NCBI GenBank assembly: GCA_947458405.1
Contig: CANGZW010000001.1
Coordinates: forward strand, 1 to 64,000
Length of the DNA stretch: 64,000 nt
Direction: 5' to 3'
From: Leptospiraceae bacterium
GTDB lineage: Bacteria; Spirochaetota; Leptospiria; Leptospirales; Leptospiraceae
The notes under the pieces were generated by a model, which had not been told where the DNA came from, did not search any database, and saw nothing but the letters and a program-made list of their open reading frames with translations. How positions within the stretch are numbered: the stretch's first letter is position 1; every line of letters begins with the position of its first letter. Made by a program: the position numbers and the translations under genes. This document shows, piece by piece, positions 51,309 to 61,316 of this stretch.

Positions 51309-52732
51309 TGAAATTTAAAAGCGATTTTTTTCTTTATTCAAGCCACTTGAAGTGGATGGATCAAAAAGTTAATGAAATTATAAATTTAGTTATTAAAAAT
51401 GAATTAAAGCTAGAAGAGAAAGATTCATTGAGTAAAATTATCAATATTTTTGATAAAATAAAAACTAAAATATTCGAAAGTGCAGATACTATTTCTGTTT
51501 CTATAATGTCATTTCCATCAAAATTAGAAAAAATAAGGGAATTTCAAGATGGTTATGTGAAAAAAGTAAATAATTTTTCTCAAGTATCACAAGATTTAGC
51601 GGCAAGTGCAGAAGAATTGGATGCAATATTGAGTCAATTTTCAGAAAATATGTCTGACACAAACTCTGCTATTAAAAATATTTCTGATAGTTCACAAACT
51701 ATAACTGATAATTTACAAAAAATCGATAAAGAAATCTTTACTATCTCCGGAAAAAGTGAAGCTATTCGTGAACTTCAAAAAATGACCTCAGAAGAATTAG
51801 GTGATTTTTCAAAGGTTGTAGCGGAAATGAAAAGTAATATTTCTCTTATAAAGGAGATTTCTGATCAAGTGAGTTTTTTAGCATTAAATGCATCTATTGA
51901 AGCAGCAAGAGCAGGAGAAGAGGGGAAAGGCTTTTCAGTGGTTGCAGATGGTGTATCTCAATTAGCAGAAAGAAGTAAGCATGCTGTTAGAGTAATAAGT
52001 GAGTCTATTCAGAAAATAAATGATAAATTTGGTAATTGGAAGGATACATCAGAAAAAAGTATTACAAATGTTAAAGAAATTATGGGAGGGGTTGAAATGG
52101 TGAAAAATTTATCAATTTCTTCTGAATTATTATCCAAAGAGACATCTTCAGAGGTTAAAAATTTATCATCTAGATTTTCTCAATTCACATCAAGTCTTAC
52201 CGAGATAGAAAAAACATCAAAGTATGTTTCAGATTCCTCTGTTTATATTTCAACCGTAGTACATGAAATTGAAGAGGGAAGTAATATAATATCGAAGAAT
52301 TTTAAAGAAATTAATCAGGATATTGAATCTTGTGTAAAAGCAATTACGAATCAAAATCCTATTTGGTTACTTCAATTTATAAATTCACGAAGATTGGATC
52401 ATATAAATTGGGTAATTTCTGTTGATAATGCTATTGAAAAAAAAGATTCTGAGATGCTTCCTCAGTTAGATCATACAAAATGTAAGATGGGATTATGGTA
52501 TTACCTTTCCGTAGTACAAGATATCGAACAAAATAAAATTCACCAAAAAATAGAAGAACCACATCGATTACTCCATGCTTCTGCTATTAAAATTAAAGAA
52601 GCGATAAAGAGAAAAGATATGGATTCAGTGAATCGATTTCGTAAAGAACTTCAAAGTCATTATGAAAGAATAGCAGTCTCTTTTGATGAGTATGTAAAAT
52701 ATTTAGAGAAAAAGTGTATCAATTATCTCTGA
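51308..52732 (+). CDS. Soluble methyl-accepting chemotaxis protein with C-terminal CZB domain
   Basis: 474 aa with no membrane helix, so cytosolic. A long coiled-coil signalling region (~70-350) has the receptor tip IKEISDQVSFLALNASIEAARAGEEGKGFSVVADGVSQLAE. The C-terminal ~120 residues are a chemoreceptor zinc-binding (CZB) domain: RRLDHINWVISV, LDHTKCKMGLWYY, EEPHRLLHASA, with the H...C-x-x-G...H pattern. CZB binds zinc through His3/Cys and can sense zinc or hypochlorite. Translationally coupled to the LOG gene. Its 3' end overlaps a convergent hydrolase gene by ten bases. Confidence 0.92.
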   Translation: MKFKSDFFLYSSHLKWMDQKVNEIINLVIKNELKLEEKDSLSKIINIFDKIKTKIFESADTISVSIMSFPSKLEKIREFQDGYVKKVNNFSQVSQDLAASAEELDAILSQFSENMSDTNSAIKNISDSSQTITDNLQKIDKEIFTISGKSEAIRELQKMTSEELGDFSKVVAEMKSNISLIKEISDQVSFLALNASIEAARAGEEGKGFSVVADGVSQLAERSKHAVRVISESIQKINDKFGNWKDTSEKSITNVKEIMGGVEMVKNLSISSELLSKETSSEVKNLSSRFSQFTSSLTEIEKTSKYVSDSSVYISTVVHEIEEGSNIISKNFKEINQDIESCVKAITNQNPIWLLQFINSRRLDHINWVISVDNAIEKKDSEMLPQLDHTKCKMGLWYYLSVVQDIEQNKIHQKIEEPHRLLHASAIKIKEAIKRKDMDSVNRFRKELQSHYERIAVSFDEYVKYLEKKCINYL

Positions 52733-53631
52733 GACAAAAAAGTTTTTATGTGAGTCGCGACCTCTTCCGGTCTTTCTATTTGTGGAGAATGTCCGCAGTC
52801 TTTCATAATTACAACTTTAGAGTTTATTAAATTTTTTTTAAAAATATCTACTGAAGAAATATGTATTACTTTATCCGAATCACCCCATATAATTAATGTT
52901 GGTGATTTTATCTTGGAGAGTGATTCTTCTACGGGATTTTTTTCACTTCTCAAATCCTGGAATACTTTATCGTTAAAACTTCTATTTTTTACAGCTTTTT
53001 CGGCAAAATATTCTTTTATGATATCTGGAATGTATGGTTTTTTAACAAAAATAAAATTAAGTAATCTATCATAATCTTTTACATCATTTACAAGTAAGGG
53101 ATTGAAACCATTCTCAAGATTTATGGTTAATTCACTTTTTACAGGTGATACGACTCCGGCAGAATCTATTAGAATTAAGGAGATAATTTCATCTGGATAT
53201 TTAGAGGAATAAGCGGCAGAAATTGCTCCGCCCATTGAATTTCCTGCTATATGGAACTTTTTGATACCCAGTTTTTCTAAAAATAAATGAAGTCTCTTTA
53301 CTTGTTCTGATACAGAATAGTTTAAAGAGGTATCACGATCTGAATCTCCAAACCCAGGTAAATCGGGAGAAATTATCCTATATTTAGAGTTAAGATAAGG
53401 AGTCATTCTAGTCCAATTGTCCTTATCACCACCGAATCCATGGACTAAAATCAGAACTTCTCCTTTCCCACCCTCGGAATAAACAATATTTGTGTTTTCA
53501 ATTTGGATTTTTTTTATTTCTAGGCTACCCTTACTTCTTTCGAGAGTTATAGCAGTCTTTAGAATAACTGATGCACAATTATTAATTAAGATAAATAAAA
53601 TAAAACTAAAGATTAATTTTGAGTATTTCAT
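52723..53631 (-). CDS. Alpha/beta hydrolase, probable lipoprotein
   Basis: The ATG at 53631 gives 302 aa starting MKYSKLIFSFILFILINNCAS, a lipobox signal (Cys at ~19); an upstream ATG at 53655 would overlap the preceding gene. LILVHGFGGDKDNWTRM, ISPDLPGFGDSDRD, HIAGNSMGGAISAAYS (Ser nucleophile), LIIWGDSDKVIHI (Asp) and DCGHSPQIERPEEV (His). Envelope-anchored esterase or lipase; substrate unknown. Follows a small membrane protein gene by seven bases. Confidence 0.87.
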   Translation of the reverse strand: MKYSKLIFSFILFILINNCASVILKTAITLERSKGSLEIKKIQIENTNIVYSEGGKGEVLILVHGFGGDKDNWTRMTPYLNSKYRIISPDLPGFGDSDRDTSLNYSVSEQVKRLHLFLEKLGIKKFHIAGNSMGGAISAAYSSKYPDEIISLILIDSAGVVSPVKSELTINLENGFNPLLVNDVKDYDRLLNFIFVKKPYIPDIIKEYFAEKAVKNRSFNDKVFQDLRSEKNPVEESLSKIKSPTLIIWGDSDKVIHISSVDIFKKNLINSKVVIMKDCGHSPQIERPEEVATHIKTFLSQR

Positions 53632-53638
53632 ATTCACA

Positions 53639-53935
53639 TCATTGTAGTTTCGCATTATAGATTTCTATACAAAAATAAATTATTGTTAGAGAAAATAAAA
53701 TAGAACATAGTATGGCAGCCATAAATAGATAAAATTTCTGAGTTTTCTGAATAAAATAAAAAAGGAATGGATGGAACAAATACATTGAACTCAGAATATA
53801 TAAAAAAGCACCTATTATTTTATCATCAGGCGAATAAGAATCTCTAAGAATATTCCCAGAAAAAACCAAGGACACAGAGGCAAAAATACCAACTAGTCCG
53901 ATAAAAAAAATTAAAAATCTTCGATTAAGATCCAT
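53639..53935 (-). CDS. Small membrane protein, unknown
   Basis: The ATG at 53935 gives 98 aa; a TTG start at 53965 is possible. Three hydrophobic helices: FLIFFIGLVGIFASVSLVFSG, IIGAFLYILSSMYLFHPFLFYFI and FYLFMAAILCSILFSLTIIYFC. No family recognised. It directly precedes the lipoprotein hydrolase gene and is probably co-transcribed. Confidence 0.55.
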   Translation of the reverse strand: MDLNRRFLIFFIGLVGIFASVSLVFSGNILRDSYSPDDKIIGAFLYILSSMYLFHPFLFYFIQKTQKFYLFMAAILCSILFSLTIIYFCIEIYNAKLQ

Positions 53936-54006
53936 AAAATGAGTTTCAATCTCCAATAAAATCAAAATATTACAAGTGTAAAATCATTTAAAAGAAAAAA
54001 AGGGTA

Positions 54007-54034
54007 TTGACGAAGCTTTCTATTTGTTTAAAAT
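54007..54034 (+). promoter_or_regulatory. Promoter placed for a leaderless Lon-N-like mRNA
   Basis: TTGACG (54007-54012), 16-bp spacer, TAAAAT (54029-54034), then seven bases to ATG 54042. No Shine-Dalgarno sequence lies between. Confidence 0.5.
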
Positions 54035-54041
54035 TTAAACC

Positions 54042-54635
54042 ATGATTGATACCATTCCTATCTTTCCCCTTCCTTCTGTTTTTTTATTTCCAGGAACCTT
54101 ATTACCACTTCATATTTTTGAGCCCCGATATCGTTTAATGTTAGATTATTGTCTAGAAAATGATGAAGAATTGGGAATTACAAGTATAAAGAAAAATGGA
54201 GAAATAGAGCCTGTATTTGGTTGGGGAGAAGTCATAAAGAGGGAAACTTTGCCCGATGGACGATCTAATATTGTTTTACAAGGACGGGGTATTGCAAAAT
54301 TAGTTAGGTATAAATCTCAGGAACCATTTATAATTGCAAATGTTGAGAAAAGAGAAAATAAATTAAATCATATAAATTCGAATATATATTTAGAAAAATT
54401 AGAACAGGTAATTGCATTAACGAAAAGACATCTTACTAATTTAAAAGCAGATGAAACTTTTCTACGTGATTTAGAAGAACTCCGTAAACATCCATTTCCA
54501 ATTGATGTCATAACATCTTTTTTAGATATAAATCCCAATATAAAAAAGGAGATACTTGTTATGGAAGATCAGATTTCAAGAGCAGAGATATTAATTAATT
54601 TTCTTATGAATAAACTCAAAGAGGAAAATTTTTAA
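54042..54635 (+). CDS. Lon N-terminal (substrate-binding) domain protein
   Basis: 197 aa: a stand-alone Lon_substr_bdg (LAN/PUA-like) domain. IPIFPLPSVFLFPGTLLPLHIFEPRYRLMLDYCL is the diagnostic opening, with ELGITSIKKNGEIEPVFGWGEVIKRE and NIVLQGRGIAKLV. No AAA+ or protease domain follows, so it is not Lon itself. Stand-alone forms are widespread and uncharacterised; a role in binding proteins or peptides is inferred. Convergent with the response regulator gene. Confidence 0.92.
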   Translation: MIDTIPIFPLPSVFLFPGTLLPLHIFEPRYRLMLDYCLENDEELGITSIKKNGEIEPVFGWGEVIKRETLPDGRSNIVLQGRGIAKLVRYKSQEPFIIANVEKRENKLNHINSNIYLEKLEQVIALTKRHLTNLKADETFLRDLEELRKHPFPIDVITSFLDINPNIKKEILVMEDQISRAEILINFLMNKLKEENF

Positions 54636-54638
54636 AAA

Positions 54639-55799
54639 TTATAATTTATTTGAAAACATTTTCAGAGGTTCGGCAATCGGAAGTTTAGAATGAACGGCTT
54701 TAATTCTTTCGATAACTGAATCTGTTGTGTCCTGAAGCTTATTTATTATTCTAATTCCAGAAACGGTATATACATCTTCAGTAAATGTCATACCGGTAAT
54801 TAGTTGGTTAACCAAAATTTCCTTAATTTCTCTATTGCTATCCTTATTTAAAATATTTTCTAACGCAGAAAAAACTTTAGGATCGAGTAAATATTCTTTT
54901 AATTTCATAATAGATTTAATTTCTTTCATATTATTAGTTTTTATGGTTGCTATTTCATATTCAAATGCGGCTTTCAGAATCTTAGATCCTAAAGGTATCT
55001 CGGATATATTCAAATGTAAAGTTTCAGGAGCTTCTGAAACTTTATTTTTATTTTGAAAGAGTACAATAAGTGATACATTTTCAAGGCGAGGAATATTATT
55101 TAATAATTTATAACCTAAATTCGTATGATTTTCATATAATTTTTTTTCATCTATTGTTAAGGCTTTATTATTGATAATTTTTTCTAGCATTTCATGTGGA
55201 AATGAGATACAACCAATCATTGAAAATATACTGGCCACATCAATTTCCCATATATCCGGATAATTCATTTCTTCCGCTATGAGTCTTGCTATTCTTCTAA
55301 CTTTGGAACACTTTCCAAAAAGTATGGGATTTAAAGAAGATATTATATCAGAGAGAATTTTTATGCTTCCAGAAAAAGTTTTTTCCAAAACTAATCTTTC
55401 TTTTTTTAAAGCATTTAAATTGGAAATTGATCTTTCAAGTCTCGCTTTAACAATAGCCGGCTCGAATGGTTTCGGGATATAATCATCTGCTCCTAGTCTC
55501 AAACATTTCAAAATACTCTCAGAGTCATTTAGGGAAGTAATCATGATAATGGGAATATCTTTCCATTTTTGATTATTTTTAATAGTTTCAAGAACTTGAA
55601 AGCCATCCATACCTTCCATTTTTATGTCCAATAGAATGGCTAAAGGTAAAAAAGTTTCCAGTATATTTAAAGCAGATCGACCATCTTTTGAAACTTCCGA
55701 ATTGTACCCAATTGATTTACAGAGTTCCTGTAAAATAATTCTATTTTCTTCGCTATCATCTACAATCAGTATTTTAGGTAATTCTTTATCTATACTCAC
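54639..55799 (-). CDS. Response regulator with degenerate HD-GYP-like output domain
   Basis: 386 aa, GTG start overlapping the antiporter stop (GTGA). Residues ~8-125 are a complete receiver: ILIVDDSEENR (acid pocket), phospho-acceptor in LAILLDIKMEGMDGF, Thr/Ser in IIMITSL, and the Lys in YIPKPF. The next ~200 residues have the helical length of an HD-GYP domain (RpfG-like) but the catalytic motifs are lost: HDIGK is replaced by SMIGC, HHE by LFQN and no GYP is present. It cannot hydrolyse cyclic-di-GMP by the known mechanism. No histidine kinase is adjacent. Third gene of the carB-antiporter-regulator run. Confidence 0.8.
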   Translation of the reverse strand: MSIDKELPKILIVDDSEENRIILQELCKSIGYNSEVSKDGRSALNILETFLPLAILLDIKMEGMDGFQVLETIKNNQKWKDIPIIMITSLNDSESILKCLRLGADDYIPKPFEPAIVKARLERSISNLNALKKERLVLEKTFSGSIKILSDIISSLNPILFGKCSKVRRIARLIAEEMNYPDIWEIDVASIFSMIGCISFPHEMLEKIINNKALTIDEKKLYENHTNLGYKLLNNIPRLENVSLIVLFQNKNKVSEAPETLHLNISEIPLGSKILKAAFEYEIATIKTNNMKEIKSIMKLKEYLLDPKVFSALENILNKDSNREIKEILVNQLITGMTFTEDVYTVSGIRIINKLQDTTDSVIERIKAVHSKLPIAEPLKMFSNKL

Positions 55800-57754
55800 T
55801 CCTGTTCCTCGAATAATTCTTCAAATTTCTCTTTTCCAACCTTGCTTCCAATCAATGCAATCATATCATCTTTTTCAAAAGAAAAATCAATATCAGGATT
55901 TTGAATTAATTCATTTTTTCTATAAATACCAATCACAGTAATTCCTAGTTTCTTCCTAAGAGCTAATTCTCCGATTTTTTTTCCGATTAATATTGATTCC
56001 TTTTCGATATGAAACCAATACATTTCGAGTAATCTTGAGGCATTATTTAGGCTTGTAATATATTCTGAAACCTTATTCGTTGGTAAAGTATATTTTTGTC
56101 TTCTAACTTCGTCAAGATAACTTTGTATTGCTTCTACGGAAATTTCTAAATGTAGAAGTGCCTGTCTTGTCATCTCCAGACTGGCTTCAAATTCAGGCTG
56201 AACAACTTGGGAGATATTTAGTTTGTAGAAATCTTCTAACTCATCAATATCATTGCATCTTACAATTATAGTTAAATTTGGATTTATTTTTTTAGCTACA
56301 CTAATGATATCTTTTGTGATTTCAACAATAGGAACTGTAATAATTAATAGTTTAGCATTGGATAAGTTTGAGAATTGGAGGATAATTTCTTTACTGGAGT
56401 CACCAAAAATACAATTGAAGCCTTTTTTTTTCATAATTTCGAATCTTTTATAATCGTTTTCGATAAGAATAAATTTAAAACCGAGCCCATGTAAAACTTG
56501 AGCAATTGAATTAGCTACCCGTCCCCCACCTGCAATAACGATTTCGTTTTGAGCTTCTTCATTCACATGTTTAGTTATGGAAGTAATTTTATAAGGAAAC
56601 ACTCTTCTAAATGTAGAATAAATAGGAGATGTTAAAATTAAAAGAAAAGGGGAGATCAAAAGGGTTAAAACAGAAGTTGATAATATTATTGAAAAGATTT
56701 TAGCATCAAATAATTTTTCTTCTAAGCCTAATTTTGCTAATACAAATGAAAATTCTCCAATTTGTGATAATCCAAAACCAACAGCTAAAGGTACTACATT
56801 TATATAACCAAAAATTCTTGAAATTATCATGAATATAATAATTTTTCCTAGTATTACGAGTGAGACTAAAAGCAAAATAGTTTTTATGTTAGATTGAAAG
56901 AATACAGGATCAAATAGCATTCCTATCGAAGTAAAAAAAATAAGTCCAAAAATATCTCTCAAGGGAATTATATCACTCATTGCTTTATGGCTATATTCAC
57001 TACCGTTAAGCACCACTCCTGTAATAAATGCTCCTAGAGCAAAAGATAGTCCTGCGAGATGCGTGAAAAAACCTATACCTAAGCCTAAAGCAGTGATTGT
57101 TAATAAGAATAATTCTCTACTATTTAATCTTGAAATATTTCTAAGAAAAATAGGCATTATTTTTCCGCCTAGTACTACAATAATAAAAATAACAGCTATT
57201 CCTTTTAATAAAGTAAATCCTAATAAGTTTAAACTAGTCTCTAAGTGTTTTAATTGTGGAATAATTATCATTAAGGGTACAGCGGCTAAATCTTGTACTA
57301 CTAAAATCCCTAGCATTACTCTTCCTGATAAAGAGCTAATCAAACCAAGATTCATAAGTGATTTTATTACAATCATAGTACTTGACAGAGAAATGACCAT
57401 ACCAAGCACTACACTTGCATTGTTATTAAATGAAAAATAGTTACCTATGCAATATCCATATACTCCAGTAACTATTAATTGTATTGGTGTACCGATAAGA
57501 GCAATTAGCTTGACTTCTTTTATTTCTTTCATTGATAGATCAATACCAATAGAAAAAAGAAGCAATGCCACACCTATTTCCGATAAAACAGAAATTTCAT
57601 CTATATTGGAAACTGTAATACCACCTGTATATGGACCAATTACAATTCCTGATATAATATAGCCTAGTATAAGTGGCAATCGCAAGAGATGAGATATATA
57701 ACCCATTACCAATCCGGATAGGATTATAATGATAATGTCTCCCGCTATTCCCAT
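55796..57754 (-). CDS. Cation:proton antiporter, KefB/KefC-like with RCK domains
   Basis: 652 aa. Residues ~1-380 hold 12-13 membrane helices of the CPA2 family (GYIISGIVIGPYTGG, VALLLFSIGIDLSM, FALGAFITGVVLNGS, QIGEFSFVLAKLGL). A TrkA-N/RCK domain follows (NEIVIAGGGRVANSIAQVLHGLG, FGDSSKEIILQFSNL), then TrkA-C (ILIGKKIGELALRKKLG). Exports K+ or Na+ in exchange for protons and is gated by nucleotide through RCK. Starts three bases after carB and is coupled to the response regulator gene, so potassium or pH homeostasis is the likely theme. Confidence 0.92.
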   Translation of the reverse strand: MGIAGDIIIIILSGLVMGYISHLLRLPLILGYIISGIVIGPYTGGITVSNIDEISVLSEIGVALLLFSIGIDLSMKEIKEVKLIALIGTPIQLIVTGVYGYCIGNYFSFNNNASVVLGMVISLSSTMIVIKSLMNLGLISSLSGRVMLGILVVQDLAAVPLMIIIPQLKHLETSLNLLGFTLLKGIAVIFIIVVLGGKIMPIFLRNISRLNSRELFLLTITALGLGIGFFTHLAGLSFALGAFITGVVLNGSEYSHKAMSDIIPLRDIFGLIFFTSIGMLFDPVFFQSNIKTILLLVSLVILGKIIIFMIISRIFGYINVVPLAVGFGLSQIGEFSFVLAKLGLEEKLFDAKIFSIILSTSVLTLLISPFLLILTSPIYSTFRRVFPYKITSITKHVNEEAQNEIVIAGGGRVANSIAQVLHGLGFKFILIENDYKRFEIMKKKGFNCIFGDSSKEIILQFSNLSNAKLLIITVPIVEITKDIISVAKKINPNLTIIVRCNDIDELEDFYKLNISQVVQPEFEASLEMTRQALLHLEISVEAIQSYLDEVRRQKYTLPTNKVSEYITSLNNASRLLEMYWFHIEKESILIGKKIGELALRKKLGITVIGIYRKNELIQNPDIDFSFEKDDMIALIGSKVGKEKFEELFEEQE

Positions 57755-57757
57755 AAT

Positions 57758-60700
57758 TTAGAGATTTTGCTCAACCTCCTGGAGCGAACGAATACTAAAA
57801 CCCTTATTTTGCATTTCCGTTAAACCATTAACCAATGCTTTTGCCGCTTGAGCAGTTGTAAGACATGGAACTTTATATTTTATAGCGGCTTGTCTAATGA
57901 AATAGGCATCATCTCTAGTTACTCTGGAAAGAGGAGTATTTATAATTAAATTTATTTTCTTTTCTTTTATAAAATCAATTACATTTGGATAGGATCCTTC
58001 ATATAATTTATTTATTGCTGATGAAAGTACTCCATTTTCGGAAAGAAGTTTATGAGTTCCTTTTGTAGCAATTAAATTATAACCCAAATGGGAAAGTCTC
58101 TTTATGAATGGTAGTAATTCCGGTTTTGTTTTATCATTAATACTGACGAAAATAGTTCCACCTTTTGGAGGTTCATCACCAGCCATGATTTGAGCTTTTA
58201 GATATGCCTCTCCGGCAGTTTCAGCAATACCCATTACTTCCCCGGTAGATCTCATTTCAGGGCCTAATATTGTATCTACTCCTGGAAATTTATTGAATGG
58301 TAATACAGCTTCTTTTATACTAACAAGGTTTACTTTGAATTCATCTTTTAAATCAAGATCATCTAATGTTTTACCGAGCATGATTTGAGTTGCGTATTTA
58401 ACAATTGGTTTACCGATAGACTTCGCAACAAAGGGAACAGTTCTTGATGCTCTAGGATTTACTTCTAAAATGAATAGTTCTTCTTCCTTGACAGCAAATT
58501 GGATATTGATCAATCCAAATACATTTAATTCCATAGAAAGTGCTCTGGTTGCACTTCGTATCTCATTTAAAATTTTTTCAGATAATCCTTGAGGAGGAAG
58601 CATACAGGCTGAATCTCCTGAATGAACTCCTGCTTCTTCGATGTGTTCCATGATTCCAGCAATAAAAACACGTTTCCCATCGCAGAGTGCATCCACATCT
58701 ACTTCTACAGCACTATCTAAAAATGAATCTACAAGAATTGGTCTATCTTCTGAGATTTCTTCTGCTTCATCCATATATTTTTCTAATGCTTCAACGTCAT
58801 TTATAATTGCCATAGCTCTTCCACCCAACACATAACTGGGTCTGACTAGTACAGGAAATCCAATTTTTTGAGCAATTACTGCACTCTCTTCTCTGGAAGA
58901 AGCCATTCCATTTTCTGGTTGACGAAGATTTAATTTTTGTAGTACTTCAGCAAATCTTTTTCTGTCCTCAGCTCTATCGATGGAATCAGGACTGGTTCCT
59001 AAGATAGGTACACCCCTTCTTTCTAATTCTTTTGCTAATTTTAAAGGGGTCTGTCCTCCAAACTGAACAATTACACCTATTGGTTTTTCGTTTTCATAAA
59101 TATTCATAACATCTTCAAGACAGAGTGGTTCAAAATAGAGTCTATCTGATGTATCATAATCAGTTGATACTGTTTCAGGATTTGAGTTTACCATTATGGA
59201 TTCTACACCCATTTCCTGTAATGCATAAGATGCATGACAACAACAATAATCAAATTCTATCCCTTGACCAATTCGGTTTGGTCCCCCACCGAGGATCATA
59301 ACTGATTTGTTATTTGTAACTTCACTTTCATCTTCTTCGTCGTAACTTGAATAAAAATAAGGGGTAAATGCTTCAAATTCTCCCCCGCATGTATCTATTC
59401 TTTTGAATACGGGTTTAATTGATTTTTCTTTTAAAAGGGATTCTATTTTTCTTTCTTCAGTAATTAATTTTTGATTTAAACTGGCTTTAGTTTTACTGAT
59501 AGAATCATCACTTTTTATGATTTCTTGTATCTCATTTTTTAGATTCAAATATGCAAGTTGCCTATTTGAGAATCCAGATTGTTTCATTTTATATAAAGTT
59601 GCATTTTTATCTTTTAGATATTTTATTTCTAAATTATGTAAATCTTCCATTTGGTGAATAAACCAAGGATCCATTCCTGTGATACTAACAATTTCATCCG
59701 ATGAAAATCCATTTTCAAATGCTAATTTAATATTAAAGATTCTTTTATCTGTAGGTCTTTTTATAATCTCTGTAATATATTCTTTTAATTTATCTTTAGA
59801 GATAGATTTTATTTCTAAAAGTTCCCGTAAAGTTCCATCAGAACCAAAACCAAATCTATCATTTTCAAGAGAGCGTAATGCCTTTTGGAAACTCTCTTTA
59901 AATGTTCTACCAATAGCCATTGCTTCGCCCACTGATTTCATTTGAACTCCCAGTGTAGTTTCAGATCCTGGAAATTTTTCAAATGCAAATCGGGGAATTT
60001 TAGTCACAACATAGTCAATGCTTGGTTCAAAACTCGCAGGTGTAACACGAGTAATGTCATTTTTTAGTTCATCTAGAGTAAACCCTATTGCCAACAAAGC
60101 GGCAATTTTTGCAATGGGGTAGCCTGTAGCTTTGGAAGCTAAAGCAGAAGATCGTGATACTCTAGGATTCATTTCAATTACAATTGTATCTCCATTCTTT
60201 GGATTTACTGCAAATTGAATGTTTGATCCTCCTGTATCTACGCCAATTTCTCTAATAATTTTCAATGACATATCTCTCATTGATTGATACTCTTTATCAG
60301 AAAGTGTTTGTTGTGGAGCACAAGTAATTGAATCTCCCGTGTGAACTCCCATTGGATCTATATTTTCTATGGAGCAAATAATCACAACATTGTCGGCGGA
60401 ATCTCTCATGACTTCGAGTTCGTATTCTTTCCAACCAATCACAGATTCCTCAATTAAAACTTGGCTAATAGGAGAGGCAGATAGTCCTTTAATGGCGGAT
60501 TCTTCAAAATCCTCTAATTTGTTGCAATGACCTCCACCTGTACCCGCTAGGGTAAAAGCAGGTCGAATGATTAGGGGAAGTCCAACTTCTGCTCTAATTT
60601 TATGAGCTTCTTCAATCGTGTGCGCCATCCCAGATTTTGGAACTTTCATTCCAATTTTATTCATAGCTTTTTTGAAAAGTTCTCTATCCTCTGCTTTGCG

Positions 60701-61069
60701 AATTGCATCAGCCTGAGCACCAATCAACTTTACATCAAATCTCTCGAGAATCCCTTCTTTGACCAATGCCATGGCAAGGTTTAAAGCAGTTTGTCCACCT
60801 ACTGTAGGTAGGATGGCTGATGGTTTTTCTTTTTCTATGATCTTTGTTAAAACCGGAACCGTAAGTGGTTCAATATAGGTAGCATCAGCAATCTTTGGAT
60901 CTGTCATAATTGTGGCTGGATTTGAGTTAACCAGGATAATTCTGAGCCCTCTCTCTTTGAGAGCTTTGGCCGCTTGCGTGCCAGAATAATCAAATTCGCA
61001 AGCCTGACCAATTACTATCGGTCCTGACCCAATAATAAGTACGGAAGAGATATCATTTCTTTTAGGCAT
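57758..61069 (-). CDS. carB: Carbamoyl-phosphate synthase large chain
   Basis: The ATG at 61069 gives 1103 aa ([30 protein letters not shown]); a GTG at 61087 is an alternative. Two homologous ATP-grasp halves are visible: [17 protein letters not shown] / [25 protein letters not shown] and [25 protein letters not shown], with a second N-lobe [20 protein letters not shown]. The allosteric MGS-like domain is at the C-terminus. Makes carbamoyl phosphate for pyrimidine (pyrB at 23 kb) and arginine synthesis. carA is not in the window. Normal length. First gene of the operon with the antiporter and regulator. Confidence 0.97.
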   Translation of the reverse strand: MPKRNDISSVLIIGSGPIVIGQACEFDYSGTQAAKALKERGLRIILVNSNPATIMTDPKIADATYIEPLTVPVLTKIIEKEKPSAILPTVGGQTALNLAMALVKEGILERFDVKLIGAQADAIRKAEDRELFKKAMNKIGMKVPKSGMAHTIEEAHKIRAEVGLPLIIRPAFTLAGTGGGHCNKLEDFEESAIKGLSASPISQVLIEESVIGWKEYELEVMRDSADNVVIICSIENIDPMGVHTGDSITCAPQQTLSDKEYQSMRDMSLKIIREIGVDTGGSNIQFAVNPKNGDTIVIEMNPRVSRSSALASKATGYPIAKIAALLAIGFTLDELKNDITRVTPASFEPSIDYVVTKIPRFAFEKFPGSETTLGVQMKSVGEAMAIGRTFKESFQKALRSLENDRFGFGSDGTLRELLEIKSISKDKLKEYITEIIKRPTDKRIFNIKLAFENGFSSDEIVSITGMDPWFIHQMEDLHNLEIKYLKDKNATLYKMKQSGFSNRQLAYLNLKNEIQEIIKSDDSISKTKASLNQKLITEERKIESLLKEKSIKPVFKRIDTCGGEFEAFTPYFYSSYDEEDESEVTNNKSVMILGGGPNRIGQGIEFDYCCCHASYALQEMGVESIMVNSNPETVSTDYDTSDRLYFEPLCLEDVMNIYENEKPIGVIVQFGGQTPLKLAKELERRGVPILGTSPDSIDRAEDRKRFAEVLQKLNLRQPENGMASSREESAVIAQKIGFPVLVRPSYVLGGRAMAIINDVEALEKYMDEAEEISEDRPILVDSFLDSAVEVDVDALCDGKRVFIAGIMEHIEEAGVHSGDSACMLPPQGLSEKILNEIRSATRALSMELNVFGLINIQFAVKEEELFILEVNPRASRTVPFVAKSIGKPIVKYATQIMLGKTLDDLDLKDEFKVNLVSIKEAVLPFNKFPGVDTILGPEMRSTGEVMGIAETAGEAYLKAQIMAGDEPPKGGTIFVSINDKTKPELLPFIKRLSHLGYNLIATKGTHKLLSENGVLSSAINKLYEGSYPNVIDFIKEKKINLIINTPLSRVTRDDAYFIRQAAIKYKVPCLTTAQAAKALVNGLTEMQNKGFSIRSLQEVEQNL

Positions 61070-61316
61070 AAGACCATGATTTAGCACTTGAATTTTGTCT
61101 CAAGCTACAATTAGACTAGGAAATTGATTTCATTCAGGATTAAAAATAGAGGGATGTAAATTTTAATTATTCCGAAGTTTAAAGCAAGTAGTTTTTAATA
61201 TAAACTAGACTTGAATTTGCATAAATTGTTAAAAAAATAATTTCTAATAAATTTGAGTTATATCCTTATGTTGAAATTTATATTAATAGTTAAATGTTGG
61301 AGAGATTTAGTATAAA

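Noticed and set aside
57063-57440. 125-aa open frame opposite the antiporter
   Set aside because: Lysine/isoleucine-rich antisense product, covered by a well-supported gene on the other strand.
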